The notes: a model not told the origin generated them from the letters alone. A DNA stretch of 64,000 bases from Gordonia mangrovi (GCF_024734075.1 NZ_CP102850.1:2728001-2792000); one strand, 5' to 3'; counted from the first letter of the stretch, positions 1-8,338 are shown. Numbers and translations are program-made.

Positions 1-402
1 CTGTGCGAGTGCGTCGTCAACCGCCGAATTGTCACGAGCGGTGATGCGGCGGAACAGGTTCTGCCGCCCGTAGCGACCGGTCATCGCCACCTCGCGGACC
101 GAGATGGGGAACTGCCAGTCGACGTCCTCGGCCTGCGGGACGTAGGAGAGGAGACCGCGCGAGCGGGCATGGGCGGTGTCGTGACCGGCGATCGTCACCC
201 GCCCGGCGGTGGGCCGTACTAACCCCATGATCGACTTGAACAGGGTGGATTTGCCCGATCCATTCATGCCGATCAGTCCGCAGATGCGGCCGGGCCGGAT
301 CGTCATGGACACGTCGTCGAGGGCTGTCACCGGTCCGTATCGGACCGTCAGGCCGGACACGTCGAGTGCGGGAACCTGGTGGGGGGTATCAGGGTTCGAC
401 AT
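1..402 (-). CDS. Mn/Zn-type ABC transporter ATPase (partial)
   Basis: The ATP-hydrolysing cytoplasmic subunit of a metal importer; its 3' end runs off the left edge of the window. Translating the minus strand from the ATG at 402 shows a Walker A loop GMNGSGKST, then the Q-loop stretch YVPQAEDVDWQFP and an MTGRYG segment. The 'Q...DWxFP' wording is typical of the manganese (MntA/SitB/PsaB) branch rather than ZnuC, by family knowledge. The start overlaps the end of the substrate-binding lipoprotein gene by 14 bp, so the two are translationally coupled; a permease gene is expected further left. Signature motif and Walker B lie outside the window. Confidence 0.9.
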   Translation of the reverse strand, partial: MSNPDTPHQVPALDVSGLTVRYGPVTALDDVSMTIRPGRICGLIGMNGSGKSTLFKSIMGLVRPTAGRVTIAGHDTAHARSRGLLSYVPQAEDVDWQFPISVREVAMTGRYGRQNLFRRITARDNSAVDDALAQ

Positions 403-1333
403 GGTCGGCGTCCTTCCCGGTGAGTCCGGCGACGATGGTGGAGATGTCGTGGCGAAGCAGGTCGAGGTAGGTGGGTACCGGCCCGTCGGCCTCGGACAGG
501 GAGTCGACGTACAGGGTCCCGCCGTAGCGTGCGCCGGTGTCGCCCTGCACCTGCCGCATCGGGGCGTCGTTGACGGTGGATTCGCAGAACACCGCCGGAA
601 CCGCGCGGTCGCGGACGAAATCGACCGTTCGGCGCATCTGCTGGGGTGTGGCCTCCTGTTCGGAGTTCACCGGCCAGATGTAGTGCTCGGTCAGCCCGGT
701 GTCGCGGGCGAGATAGCTGAACGCACCTTCGCAGGACACCAGCGCGCGCTCATTGGCGGGCAGGGTGGCGACCGCATCGATCAGCCGCTGCTGCTCGGCG
801 TCGAGTTGCCGCCCGTACTGCACTGCGTTGCGGCGGTAGTCGTCGGCATGGTCGGGATCGACCCGCGCGAGGCCGGCGGCGATGTTGTCGGCGTAGACCT
901 TCGCCGCGATCGGGGACATCCAGGCATGCGGATTGGGTCGGTCGACATCGGAAGCGGTGGCGCCCGGGATGTCGCTGATGTGCATCGGGTCGATGCCGTC
1001 GCTGGCGACGATGCGCGGAACGTCGATGTCGGTGAGGAAACGTTCGAACCAGTCGTCGAGGTGCAGACCGTTGACCACCACCAGCGAGGCGTCCATCGCC
1101 TTGTGCAGGTCGCCCGGGGTGGGTTCGTATCCGTGGATCTCCGCGCCGAACTTGGTCAACGACACGGCCTCGGCGTGCGGCCCGGCGACATTGCCGGCGA
1201 TGTCGGCGAGCACGGTGAAGGTCGTCAGCACCTTCGGGCGATCACGGTCCACACCCGCGGTGCTGCACGCCCCCAAGGTGGCGGCAAGCAGGACGACGGC
1301 AGTGATGAGCGCGCCGCGTCGGACCGGTGACAT
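389..1333 (-). CDS. Metal ABC transporter substrate-binding lipoprotein (ZnuA/PsaA family)
   Basis: A 314-residue cluster A-I binding protein that captures Mn2+ or Zn2+ outside the membrane for the adjacent ATPase. Residues 1-23 are a lipoprotein signal peptide ending in the lipobox LGAC, with Cys23 lipidated. Expected metal ligands are visible in order: His in EIHGYEPTP (about residue 67), His in NPHAWMSP, Glu in SCEGAF and Asp in YVDSLSE. That H-H-E-D set is the PsaA/MntC type, and the long His-rich loop of ZnuA is absent, which favours Mn2+. It is the first gene of the importer operon. A 12-bp palindrome lies just upstream. Confidence 0.88.
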   Translation of the reverse strand: MSPVRRGALITAVVLLAATLGACSTAGVDRDRPKVLTTFTVLADIAGNVAGPHAEAVSLTKFGAEIHGYEPTPGDLHKAMDASLVVVNGLHLDDWFERFLTDIDVPRIVASDGIDPMHISDIPGATASDVDRPNPHAWMSPIAAKVYADNIAAGLARVDPDHADDYRRNAVQYGRQLDAEQQRLIDAVATLPANERALVSCEGAFSYLARDTGLTEHYIWPVNSEQEATPQQMRRTVDFVRDRAVPAVFCESTVNDAPMRQVQGDTGARYGGTLYVDSLSEADGPVPTYLDLLRHDISTIVAGLTGKDADHVEP

Positions 1334-1359
1334 GCGCTCACGATAGTTTCGGGTAACCG

Positions 1360-1371
1360 AACTTGCAAGTT
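1360..1371. promoter_or_regulatory. 12-bp palindrome upstream of the metal-binding lipoprotein
   Basis: AACTTGCAAGTT is a perfect palindrome in the 84-bp gap between the ArsR gene and the lipoprotein start at 1333. It is well placed for an operator controlling the importer. It does not match the DtxR/IdeR or MntR consensus as I know them, so the regulator is unassigned. Confidence 0.35.
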
Positions 1372-1417
1372 AGATGATCCTGATATGTTCCGCCGGGAAG
1401 CCGGGCGGTAGGCCGGC

Positions 1418-1783
1418 TCACGAATGCGTGGGCTCGCCGGTCACCTGATGATCGGCAAAGTTGAGGGCCTCGGCGATCAGCCGACGCAGATGGCCGTCGC
1501 GGATTCGGTAGATGACGCGGCGGCCTTCCTTGCGCGTGTCCACCAGCCCGGTGAATCGCAGTTTCGCCAGGTGCTGGCTGACCGCCGTCCGCGACGCACC
1601 GGTCGCCTCGGTCAATGAACTGACGTCGGCCTCGCCGTCGGCGAGCAGGGACACGAGATGTAGTCGGGTGGGTTCGGCGAGCATGGCGAACACCGAGGTC
1701 GCCGCGGCGAGGAGAGCGGGGTCGGGCTCGACGGGGTGGTGCAGGCTGCGGGTGTCGCGTGACATCGCCGTCTCGTCGGTCAT
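1418..1783 (-). CDS. ArsR/SmtB-family metalloregulator
   Basis: A 121-residue winged-helix repressor that would release DNA when it binds metal. The HTH is seen in VSSLTEATGASRTAVSQHLAKL, followed by the wing TRKEGRRVIYRI. The C-terminal helix holds D-x-H and a further His 16 residues after the Asp (segment DGHLRR...ADHQ), three of the four ligands of the NmtR/SmtB alpha-5 site; the ligand expected at +13 is Phe. No Cys-Val-Cys arsenic site is present. The start at 1783 has GAGGAGG about 8 nt upstream. It lies 41 bp downstream of the MFS gene in the same operon, whose start carries an ArsR-type operator, so it probably autoregulates that operon. Confidence 0.88.
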   Translation of the reverse strand: MTDETAMSRDTRSLHHPVEPDPALLAAATSVFAMLAEPTRLHLVSLLADGEADVSSLTEATGASRTAVSQHLAKLRFTGLVDTRKEGRRVIYRIRDGHLRRLIAEALNFADHQVTGEPTHS

Positions 1784-1824
1784 CGGCCGGAACCTCCTCG
1801 CGAGATCGGCGCCGCTCGAGGATC

Positions 1825-3105
1825 TCAGCCGCTCAGCGCCTCGGTTGTCATCGTAGGCGACCGGTGCGCGCGAATCCGCTCGGCGGACGCCGTCCAGGTG
1901 CGCCGGGCGAGAACGCCGGCACCCGCCGCCATCGAAGCCATGAGCAGCGGCATCGCCCACGGACCGACGAGTCCAGGTCCCCAGCCCGCCACCGGATAGG
2001 TGACCAGGAACGCGGCGTGGGAGGCCGAGAACTGTGCGGTGAAGACCGCGTCGCGGTCGTCGTCGTGGGTGTGATCGCGCAGCAGTTGCGTGGATGCCGT
2101 GGTGATCAGCGAGGTGCCGGCGCCGAGTGCGAACCAGAGGACGAGGAGGGCGGCCAGGGTCGGTCGGGTCGCCGACATCGTGGCGACGCCGAGGAGGGCG
2201 ACCGCGCAGAGCGCAGCGCCGTGCCCGACGAGGCGGCCCGCGCCGAAGACCGTGAGAAGCCGGGGGAGCGCGGCCGCCGCCAGGATCGACCCGGCGCCGA
2301 AGGTCCCGAGTGCGATGGCGAGGACGGAGTCGCCGAGACCGAGGGTTGCGCGGACATAGACCACCGATCCCACCACCACGACCGCGGTGGCCGCCGCGGA
2401 GGCCACGTTTGCCCACAGAATGCCACGGAAGACCGGCCGTGCCAGCATGATCCGCAACCCCGCCGTCGTCGTGTCCCAGAGATCGCCGACCGAGGAGACC
2501 GCAGCCGTCCGAGTACCGGTACTGCGCAGACCCGATGTGATCACCAGCGTTGCCGATGCCGCGAACCCGACCGCGGTCCCCGCGAACAGGTATGAGTAAC
2601 CCATCACGCCCAGCAGGGCCGCCGCGACCATCGGGCTGACCACGGACTCGAGGTCGTAGGCGACCCGCGACGCGGACACCGCGCGGGTGTAGGTGTCGCG
2701 CTCGGTCACGACCGTCGGGATCACCGCCTGGAAGGTGGGTGTGAACGTCGCCGAGGCCGACTGCAGGGCGAAGACCAGCAGGTAGACCTGCCACACCTCG
2801 CCGACCCACGGCAGCGCGGCCGCCATCAGCACGCGCACGATGTCGGCGCCCACCAACACCGAACGCGCCGACCAGCGGGCACACACCGCACGCATGATCG
2901 GCGCCATCACCACATAGGCGACCATCTTGATCGCCAGCGCGGTACCGAGCACCGCCCCGGCATCGGCGCCGGCCAGATCGAACGCCAGCAAGCCCAAGGC
3001 CACGGTCATCAACCCGGTGCCGAGTAGGGAGACGACCTGGGCGGCGAACAACCGGCGGAACACCCGGATACCGAACAACGTGGCCACGACCAGATAGTAG
3101 TCCAT
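1825..3105 (-). CDS. MFS transporter, probable metal or toxicant exporter
   Basis: A 426-residue major facilitator protein with about 12 hydrophobic segments, beginning MDYYLVVATLFGIRVFRRLF. The reading frame stays open upstream, but residues encoded before this ATG are hydrophilic and unlike a transporter start, and the ArsR operator sits there. The ATG at 3105 is 2 nt from the operator palindrome and has no visible ribosome binding site, so the transcript may be leaderless. It is the first gene of the MFS-arsR operon, which suggests export of the ion or compound sensed by the ArsR protein. Substrate unknown. Confidence 0.82.
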   Translation of the reverse strand: MDYYLVVATLFGIRVFRRLFAAQVVSLLGTGLMTVALGLLAFDLAGADAGAVLGTALAIKMVAYVVMAPIMRAVCARWSARSVLVGADIVRVLMAAALPWVGEVWQVYLLVFALQSASATFTPTFQAVIPTVVTERDTYTRAVSASRVAYDLESVVSPMVAAALLGVMGYSYLFAGTAVGFAASATLVITSGLRSTGTRTAAVSSVGDLWDTTTAGLRIMLARPVFRGILWANVASAAATAVVVVGSVVYVRATLGLGDSVLAIALGTFGAGSILAAAALPRLLTVFGAGRLVGHGAALCAVALLGVATMSATRPTLAALLVLWFALGAGTSLITTASTQLLRDHTHDDDRDAVFTAQFSASHAAFLVTYPVAGWGPGLVGPWAMPLLMASMAAGAGVLARRTWTASAERIRAHRSPTMTTEALSG

Positions 3106-3107
3106 AA

Positions 3108-3123
3108 GTGCGCATATGCGCAC
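3108..3123. promoter_or_regulatory. ArsR/SmtB-type operator
   Basis: GTGCGCATATGCGCAC is a perfect 16-bp palindrome in an AT-rich context (ATATTTAT on one side), resembling the ATATGnGCATAT-type sites of SmtB/NmtR/CmtR regulators. It lies immediately before the MFS start codon, where a bound repressor would block transcription of the MFS-arsR operon. Confidence 0.7.
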
Positions 3124-3271
3124 ATAAATATTCCGCGATGTGATGAACTCGCTCGTCGGCACACCCGGCGCTTGTTCTGCGGAACACTGGATCGAGTGCG
3201 GGAAGGCCCGCAACGGGGTCGGCGACCTGGATCGCCACCCGCGAACCTCACGTCGAGCCGAGGGAGTGTGC

Positions 3272-4315
3272 ATGCCCACCACCGTCAACGCTTACATCGC
3301 GACCGCCGCCGACCAACCACTCGAGGCCGCCACCATCGAACGTCGTGACCCGAAACCGCACGATGTGGTCATCGACATCGCCTACGCCGGCATCTGTCAT
3401 TCCGACATCCACACCGCGCGCGGCGAGTGGGGGCGGACGGCCTTCCCGGTCGTTCCGGGCCACGAGATCGCCGGTGTCGTCTCGGCCGTCGGGTCCGAGG
3501 TGACCCGCTACTCGGTGGGTGACCGGGTCGGTGTGGGCTGCTTCGTCGACTCCTGTCGCGAATGTGGACCGTGCCGGCAGGGTGAGGAGCAGTATTGCGA
3601 GCGTGGCATGACCGGGACCTACAACGCGGTCGACCGATACGGCGCTCCCACCCACGGCGGCTACAGCACAGCCATCGTGGTCGACGAGAACTACGTCTGT
3701 GGCATCCCGGAGGGCATCGGCCTCGACGAGGCGGCGCCGCTACTGTGCGCAGGGATCACCCTGTTCTCCCCGCTGCGGCACTGGAACGCCGGCCCGGGCA
3801 AGAAGGTCGCGATCGTCGGCCTCGGCGGGCTGGGGCACATGGGCGTCAAGATCGCGCACGCGATGGGCGCCGAGGTGACCGTTCTGTCGCAATCGCTCAA
3901 GAAGATGGAAGACGGGCTGCGGCTGGGCGCCGACCACTACTACGCCACCGGCGACCCGGACACCTTCCGCACACTGCGCAACGAATTCGACCTGATCATC
4001 AACACGGTGTCGGCCAACCTGCCGATTCACAAGTACCTGGGCATGCTCGCCATCAACGGCACGTTGGTGGAACTCGGCCTGCCCGAGCATCCGATCGAGG
4101 TCCCGGCCTTCGCGGTCGCTGCCAATCGCCGCAGTTTCGCCGGGTCGATGATCGGCGGCATCGCGGAAACCCAAGAGATGCTGGACTTCTGTGCCGAACA
4201 CGGCATCGGTTCCGAGATCGAGGTCATCGGTGCCGACAAGATCAACGAGGCCTACGACCGCGTCGTCGCCAGCGATGTGCGGTACCGCTTCGTCATCGAC
4301 ACGGCGACCCTCTGA
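3272..4315 (+). CDS. adhC: Zinc-dependent alcohol dehydrogenase, AdhC type
   Basis: A 347-residue NADP-preferring medium-chain dehydrogenase of the cinnamyl alcohol dehydrogenase/YahK group. The catalytic zinc site is visible as [15 protein letters not shown] and GHEIAG. The structural zinc site is [17 protein letters not shown], and the nucleotide fold is [11 protein letters not shown]. From memory it is nearly colinear with mycobacterial AdhC (Rv3045), including [15 protein letters not shown] and the C-terminus [11 protein letters not shown]. The ATG at 3272 follows GAGGGAG by about 8 nt. It diverges from the MFS-arsR operon. Likely substrates are aldehydes and alcohols; the physiological one is unknown. 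Confidence 0.93.
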   Translation: MPTTVNAYIATAADQPLEAATIERRDPKPHDVVIDIAYAGICHSDIHTARGEWGRTAFPVVPGHEIAGVVSAVGSEVTRYSVGDRVGVGCFVDSCRECGPCRQGEEQYCERGMTGTYNAVDRYGAPTHGGYSTAIVVDENYVCGIPEGIGLDEAAPLLCAGITLFSPLRHWNAGPGKKVAIVGLGGLGHMGVKIAHAMGAEVTVLSQSLKKMEDGLRLGADHYYATGDPDTFRTLRNEFDLIINTVSANLPIHKYLGMLAINGTLVELGLPEHPIEVPAFAVAANRRSFAGSMIGGIAETQEMLDFCAEHGIGSEIEVIGADKINEAYDRVVASDVRYRFVIDTATL

Positions 4316-4335
4316 CTCGATTCGCCGAGGATCTC

Positions 4336-5130
4336 ATGACCCCGCCCTTTCGATACGCCGACCTCCGGGGTGCGCGACTCGCCTGGAATCAGACGGGTCG
4401 CGGCCCGGCGGCGGTCTGGGCGCACGGGATGAGTACGAATTCGTACGGCCAGGAGTCGTCCGGCCAATTCGATTGGCGCGCGGTGAGTTCGGCCCATCGA
4501 CTGATTCGCTATGACGCCCGCGGACACGGCCGGTCGAGTGGCGGGCGCACCGCCGTCGAGTACACCTGGCCGGAACTGGCGCAGGATCTGCTCGCACTCC
4601 TCGATGTGACCGCACCCGGCGAACGAGTGCATGCCATCGGCGCCTCCATGGGAACGGCGACGATCCTCTGCGCCGCACTCGCTGCGCCGGGCGGGTTCGA
4701 CCGGCTCGTCCTCACCACACCGCCGACCATCTGGCAGACGCGGCGCGCGATGGCAGCACTGCGCGAATCCGACGCAGCCGAGATCGAACGCGACGGCCTC
4801 GCCGCGTATCTGCGTGCGGCGCCTGACGTCCCGGCATCTCCCGCGCTGGCCGAGGCGAAACGACATGTCGGTCCGATCGCGGTGCCGTCGTCGATCTATC
4901 CGTGGGTGCTGCGGGGTTCGGCCATCACCGACCTCCCGCCGGCTGATGACCTCGGCATGCTTGACCGGCCCACGATGATCTTGTCCTGGACAGGCGACCC
5001 GGCCCACCCCGTCAGCAGCGGTGAACTCCTCGCCGAAGCGCTGCCGAATGCCGAACTGCAGGTCGCCGCCACACCCGCCGAACTGCGTTCCTGGCCTGCC
5101 GCGGTCGCGGATTTTCTCGCCTCGGCATGA
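4336..5130 (+). CDS. Alpha/beta hydrolase
   Basis: A 264-residue single-domain alpha/beta hydrolase. Visible landmarks are the oxyanion HGMS near residue 33, RYDARGHGRS, the nucleophile elbow GASMGT and an acidic residue in WTGDPAHP. The C-terminal strand, where a catalytic His usually sits, reads ATPAELRSWPAAVADF and lacks it; the His of GDPAHP may substitute, or the enzyme may be atypical. It starts 20 bp after adhC on the same strand with GAGGA upstream, so it is probably co-transcribed. Substrate unknown. Confidence 0.8.
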   Translation: MTPPFRYADLRGARLAWNQTGRGPAAVWAHGMSTNSYGQESSGQFDWRAVSSAHRLIRYDARGHGRSSGGRTAVEYTWPELAQDLLALLDVTAPGERVHAIGASMGTATILCAALAAPGGFDRLVLTTPPTIWQTRRAMAALRESDAAEIERDGLAAYLRAAPDVPASPALAEAKRHVGPIAVPSSIYPWVLRGSAITDLPPADDLGMLDRPTMILSWTGDPAHPVSSGELLAEALPNAELQVAATPAELRSWPAAVADFLASA

Positions 5131-5209
5131 CCTGACCCGAAGCGGACACCCATCACCTGAACTGGGCACAGGATGTATCGGCAGATCATGCTGGTGGACT
5201 CGAGCCCCG

Positions 5210-5236
5210 TTGACTTATACCCCATAGGGGTATAAA
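5210..5236 (+). promoter_or_regulatory. Promoter with CsoR-family operator before the nuo-like operon
   Basis: TTGACT (5210-5215) looks like a -35 box, and TATAAA near 5231-5236 like a -10 box. Between and overlapping them is the inverted repeat TATACCCC-ATA-GGGGTATA (5216-5234), with 8-bp perfect arms. This G/C-tract palindrome is the type bound by CsoR/CstR/RcnR-family repressors. The next gene downstream is nuoA. A near-identical motif occurs at 47393-47408, and a related one before csoR at 17306-17322. Confidence 0.7.
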
Positions 5237-5321
5237 CAGAATGGGCGGTGTTTGAGGCGGACCTCATCGGGCAATTCGCCTGAAGCGCAGTTGCGGGATG
5301 TGATCGTGCGGAACGGCAGCC

Positions 5322-5681
5322 GTGAGGAGGTGCGTCATCTACGCCGGGGTGGGAGCAATGCTCATGGTGGCCGCCGCCGTCATCGTTGCGGTCCTTGCGC
5401 TGCACCGTCTCACGGCCGTCGCACCGACGAGGCTCACCGTCCTGCCGTTCGAATCCGGTTGGCCGCCCACCGAACACTCCCTGTCCAGGTATCACGCGCG
5501 TTGGTATCCGGCGACGTTGCTGTTTCTGGCATTCGATGTCGAGATGTTGTTCATGTATCCGTGGGCGGTGGTGGTCGCCGAACTCGGGACGTCGGCCGTC
5601 ATCGAGATGTTCGTCTTCCTCGGCGCGCTCTTCGTGGTGGTCGCCTGGGCGTGGCGAGAAGGTGTGCTGCGATGGGCCTGA
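5322..5681 (+). CDS. nuoA: NuoA-like subunit of a complex I-like membrane module
   Basis: A protein of up to 119 residues with three membrane helices, matching the NADH-quinone oxidoreductase chain A layout: helix 1, a loop, FDVEMLFMYPWA, helix 3. In true NuoA the loop carries a conserved YECG near the quinone cavity; here it reads FESG (residues 43-46), so the Cys is lost. The start is uncertain: GTG 5322 is the longest choice, while GTG 5349 or ATG 5358 would place AGGAGG (5325-5330) upstream. First gene of an eight-gene operon, overlapping the next by 10 bp. Confidence 0.85.
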   Translation: MRRCVIYAGVGAMLMVAAAVIVAVLALHRLTAVAPTRLTVLPFESGWPPTEHSLSRYHARWYPATLLFLAFDVEMLFMYPWAVVVAELGTSAVIEMFVFLGALFVVVAWAWREGVLRWA

Positions 5682-6847
5682 GGACTCTTGTGGCCCGTGT
5701 GGCGGCCCGCCGCGTCCACGTGCTCGTCGTCGGGGTGCCGGGCCGTCGCAGCCTCGAGACCGCCGTTGACAGAACCATTCGCGAGCGCGGGTGGGTGGTC
5801 GCGGATGCACCGGCCGACGCGGATGTCCTCGCTGTCTGTGGCTCGCCGGGCCCGCAGCTCGCCGAGGCGATCGACCGCGTCTGGGAACAACTTCCGGGCC
5901 CGCGCGTCCGTGTCACGATCGACGACCGCCGCCAGATCGACACCGCCTTGGACAATGCCGCCGTGGAACTGATGGATTCCGACCGGCACCGCGACGACGC
6001 CCATCGACGAAATGATCACCCAGGCGGCGAGGGCGACGCTTCCGGGCATGACCACGCGGACCACGATGAGGACGCGCAGATGGATCACGGGTCGATGGCG
6101 CCGGCGGGCATCCCGCTCGCCGAGGGCGCCGACGACCGCGACGGCCTCGAGATGGACGTCGCGCACCTGCCGTTGGGGCCGATCCTGAACAACTGGCCGG
6201 CCGGTGTCGTCGTTCGCTGCACGTTGCACGGCGATGTGGTGGTCGACTCGCACGTGGAGGTGCTCGACTCCGACGCCCTGCCTGCGGCCGAGGCCGACGC
6301 GACTCCCGAACTGGTGCACCACTGTTCGGTCATCATCGACGTGCTGGCACTCGCCGGCGCGGAAACCGCAGAGCGACAGGCCCGTGCCGTGCGTGACCAC
6401 CTTCTCGACAGCGCGCATGACCGCGCCCGCACGGAACTCGCGGCGCTACGCCGCACGATTCGGCGTTCACCGATCCTGCGATGGTCGCTGCGTGATCTCG
6501 GAGTGCTGGAGCATGATCGAGCCCAGACACTCGGAGTTGCCGATCACCGCCCGGCGTTGACCGGCGACACCTATGACCGGATGCTTGCGCGGCTCGAAGC
6601 CATCGGAGGAGACACCGGGGGAGTTGATCCGGAGGGGCGGCCCTTCCGTACGCCCCCGCGCCGGCGCTCCCGGGCTTCGCAGGGATCGATGCCGGAGTTG
6701 CTACCCGAACTGATCGACGGCCTCGACCTCGCCGCCACTCGGTTGGTCATCGCCGGTCTCGGAATCGACGCCGTCGCCGCTCCTGTCGACAGCGAGGGCC
6801 GGGGACACCAGGATCGCCCGTCGCACCGGGGACATCACCATGGATGA
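5672..6847 (+). CDS. Degenerate NuoB-NuoD-like fusion with His-rich linker
   Basis: A 391-residue soluble protein in the position of nuoB/C/D. Residues about 15-100 resemble the NuoB fold: the stretch ADVLAVCGSPGPQLAEAIDR and then LPGPRVRV parallels NuoB's 'DLLIVAGTVTxKMAPALRRVYxQMPEP'. No Cys-Cys pair or other N2 cluster ligand is present. Residues 104-140 form a linker with seven His and many Asp. Residues about 160-310 recall NuoD: a start like 'MGPQHPxxHGVLRLVLxLDGE', then RSPILRWSLRDLGVLEHDRAQTLG and GDTYDRMLARLEA, which parallel NuoD's 'NPIF..RT.GVGV...AL..G' and 'DVYDRFLVRIEE'. The C-terminus has five more His. I infer a redox-dead cap for the membrane arm; metal binding is possible. 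Longer in-frame starts upstream overlap nuoA and were not used. Confidence 0.75.
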   Translation: MGLRTLVARVAARRVHVLVVGVPGRRSLETAVDRTIRERGWVVADAPADADVLAVCGSPGPQLAEAIDRVWEQLPGPRVRVTIDDRRQIDTALDNAAVELMDSDRHRDDAHRRNDHPGGEGDASGHDHADHDEDAQMDHGSMAPAGIPLAEGADDRDGLEMDVAHLPLGPILNNWPAGVVVRCTLHGDVVVDSHVEVLDSDALPAAEADATPELVHHCSVIIDVLALAGAETAERQARAVRDHLLDSAHDRARTELAALRRTIRRSPILRWSLRDLGVLEHDRAQTLGVADHRPALTGDTYDRMLARLEAIGGDTGGVDPEGRPFRTPPRRRSRASQGSMPELLPELIDGLDLAATRLVIAGLGIDAVAAPVDSEGRGHQDRPSHRGHHHG

Positions 6848-7775
6848 CTCGACGATCACGACCGTGCCCGCCATCTGGGCGCTGGCCGGCGCCGCGATCT
6901 TGGGAGCGTTCGCACTCTACGGCGCCACGCTCGACGGGATGCTGTCGGCGCCACGCGGTGCGCGCCGCGGTGCAGCTTCCATCCCGGTGCGTGAGACTGC
7001 TCGTCTGCTGCGGCAACCCCGCCGGACCACTGTTGCCGCCGACCGGTTGCTCTGGCGTGCAGGTGCTTACGGCATGCTCGTCGCTGCGCTGCTCATGATC
7101 ACGGTGGTCCCGTTGGGTTCGTGGACGCTGTTCGATCTCGACGTGGGCATCGTGTGGTTCAACGCGATGGATGTGATGATCTGGGCGCTGGTGTGGCTGA
7201 CCGGGTGGGGCGCCAACGCGACCTACGGTCTGGTGGGTGGCTATCGGTTCCTCGCACATGGCCTGGGCTACGAGTTGCCGCTGATGTTCGCGCTGGTTGC
7301 GCCCGCGATCGCCGCCGAGAGTCTGCGGGTCACCGATGTCGCAGCCGCCCAACAGGGTCTCTGGTACGTCGTGTGGATGCCGGTGGCGTTTCTCGTCTAC
7401 TGCCTTGCCGTGTCCGCATTCTCGGTGTGGGGACCGTTCGCTGCCGCCGTCGGACGTGACCTCGCAGGCGGTGTGACCGCGGAACTCTCCGGGGCGGATC
7501 GACTGCTCTTCCAGGTCGGCCGCCTGGCGCTGCTCGCGGCCGGCGCGGCATTCGCCGTGCCGATGTTCCTCGGTGGCGGCGCCGGGCCGCTGTTGCCCGA
7601 CTGGCTGTGGGTGCTGATGAAGACCGGTGTCGTCCTCACGGCGCTGGTGTGGCTGCGCCGCCGGATGCCGATCCTGCGGCCCGACAAGTTCATGGAGATC
7701 GGCTGGGTCATCCTGCTCCCGCTCGTCCTCGTCCAAGACCTCCTGGTCGCCGTCATCGCTGTCTGGAAGGGCTGA
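6840..7775 (+). CDS. nuoH: NuoH-like subunit
   Basis: A 311-residue polytopic protein corresponding to NuoH (ND1), which joins the quinone site to the antiporter-like subunits in complex I. About eight hydrophobic segments are present. Family landmarks are weakened: the ERRxxGxxQxRxGPN loop is replaced by a basic stretch at residues 36-66 (DGMLSAPRGARRG...), and the EYSG loop reads AELSGADRLLF. GGYRFLAHGLGYELPL still parallels 'RxxAQxxSYEVxL'. It overlaps the fusion gene by 8 bp. The loss of quinone-cavity residues suggests quinone chemistry is absent or different. Confidence 0.85.
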   Translation: MDDSTITTVPAIWALAGAAILGAFALYGATLDGMLSAPRGARRGAASIPVRETARLLRQPRRTTVAADRLLWRAGAYGMLVAALLMITVVPLGSWTLFDLDVGIVWFNAMDVMIWALVWLTGWGANATYGLVGGYRFLAHGLGYELPLMFALVAPAIAAESLRVTDVAAAQQGLWYVVWMPVAFLVYCLAVSAFSVWGPFAAAVGRDLAGGVTAELSGADRLLFQVGRLALLAAGAAFAVPMFLGGGAGPLLPDWLWVLMKTGVVLTALVWLRRRMPILRPDKFMEIGWVILLPLVLVQDLLVAVIAVWKG

Positions 7776-7777
7776 TC

Positions 7778-8338
7778 ATGGTTGTCGACATCGTGTTCTG
7801 GATCTGCGCGGTCCTCTCGGTGGCCGCCGGAGCCGCCGTCTTCTGGGTGGACTCGATGGCGCGGGCCACCTACGCCCTGGCCATCTCGTTCGTCGCCGTC
7901 GGCGTGGCCCTGCTGTTGTTGCAGCAGAACTACGTCGGCGTGGTGACGATCCTGATGATGATCATGGAGATGGCGGTGATGGCCGTCTACATGGTCATGT
8001 TCATGGGGATGAACCCGGCGCTCATGCCGATGAGCATGGTGCACGACAAACGGTGGGCGCTCGTGGCGTCGATCGGCACCTTTGTGCTCCTCGCCGCCGG
8101 AATCCTGTCGGTGGACTGGCCGAGCCGACGCGGCACGCCATCGGTCGACCTCACGCGCGCGCTCGGCGAGGAACTCATGGGGCCGAAGATGCTCGCGATG
8201 ATCGTCATCAGTCCGGTGATGGTGGCGACCATGGTGGCCGGGATCGTACTGGCGGCCAAACGCACTCGCTATGACCGGTTCGGTGACGACCTCACCAGAC
8301 CGGCTCGTGATCCGCAGCCGGGAGGGGTGGGTCGATGA
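7778..8338 (+). CDS. nuoJ: NuoJ-like subunit
   Basis: A 186-residue protein of about five membrane helices. It matches NuoJ (ND6) in position, length and pattern: ARATYALAISFVAVGVALLLLQQNYVGVV parallels NuoJ helix 2-3, followed by a Met-rich third helix (ILMMIMEMAVMAVYMVMFMGM). The usual 'YxGAxxVLFLFVxML' core becomes YVGVVTILMMIMEMAVM, so one acidic residue is retained. The ATG at 7778 is 2 nt after the nuoH stop. The C-terminal 20 residues are polar and cytoplasmic. Confidence 0.86.
   Translation: MVVDIVFWICAVLSVAAGAAVFWVDSMARATYALAISFVAVGVALLLLQQNYVGVVTILMMIMEMAVMAVYMVMFMGMNPALMPMSMVHDKRWALVASIGTFVLLAAGILSVDWPSRRGTPSVDLTRALGEELMGPKMLAMIVISPVMVATMVAGIVLAAKRTRYDRFGDDLTRPARDPQPGGVGR

Noticed and set aside
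1418..3238. A 606-codon minus frame through the MFS and ArsR genes
   Set aside because: Only its last 121 codons encode a recognisable protein (ArsR). The rest is the off-frame of the MFS gene, Arg/Gly-rich as high-GC antisense or shifted frames usually are.
4252..5169. Long antisense frames opposite the alpha/beta hydrolase and many other genes
   Set aside because: Their translations are rich in Arg, His and Gly without domains, typical of the complementary strand of GC-rich coding DNA.
5252..5671. N-terminal extension of the NuoB/NuoD-like fusion
   Set aside because: The extra residues overlap nuoA in another frame and are low-complexity Arg/Gly; ATG 5672 overlaps the nuoA stop as expected for a coupled gene.
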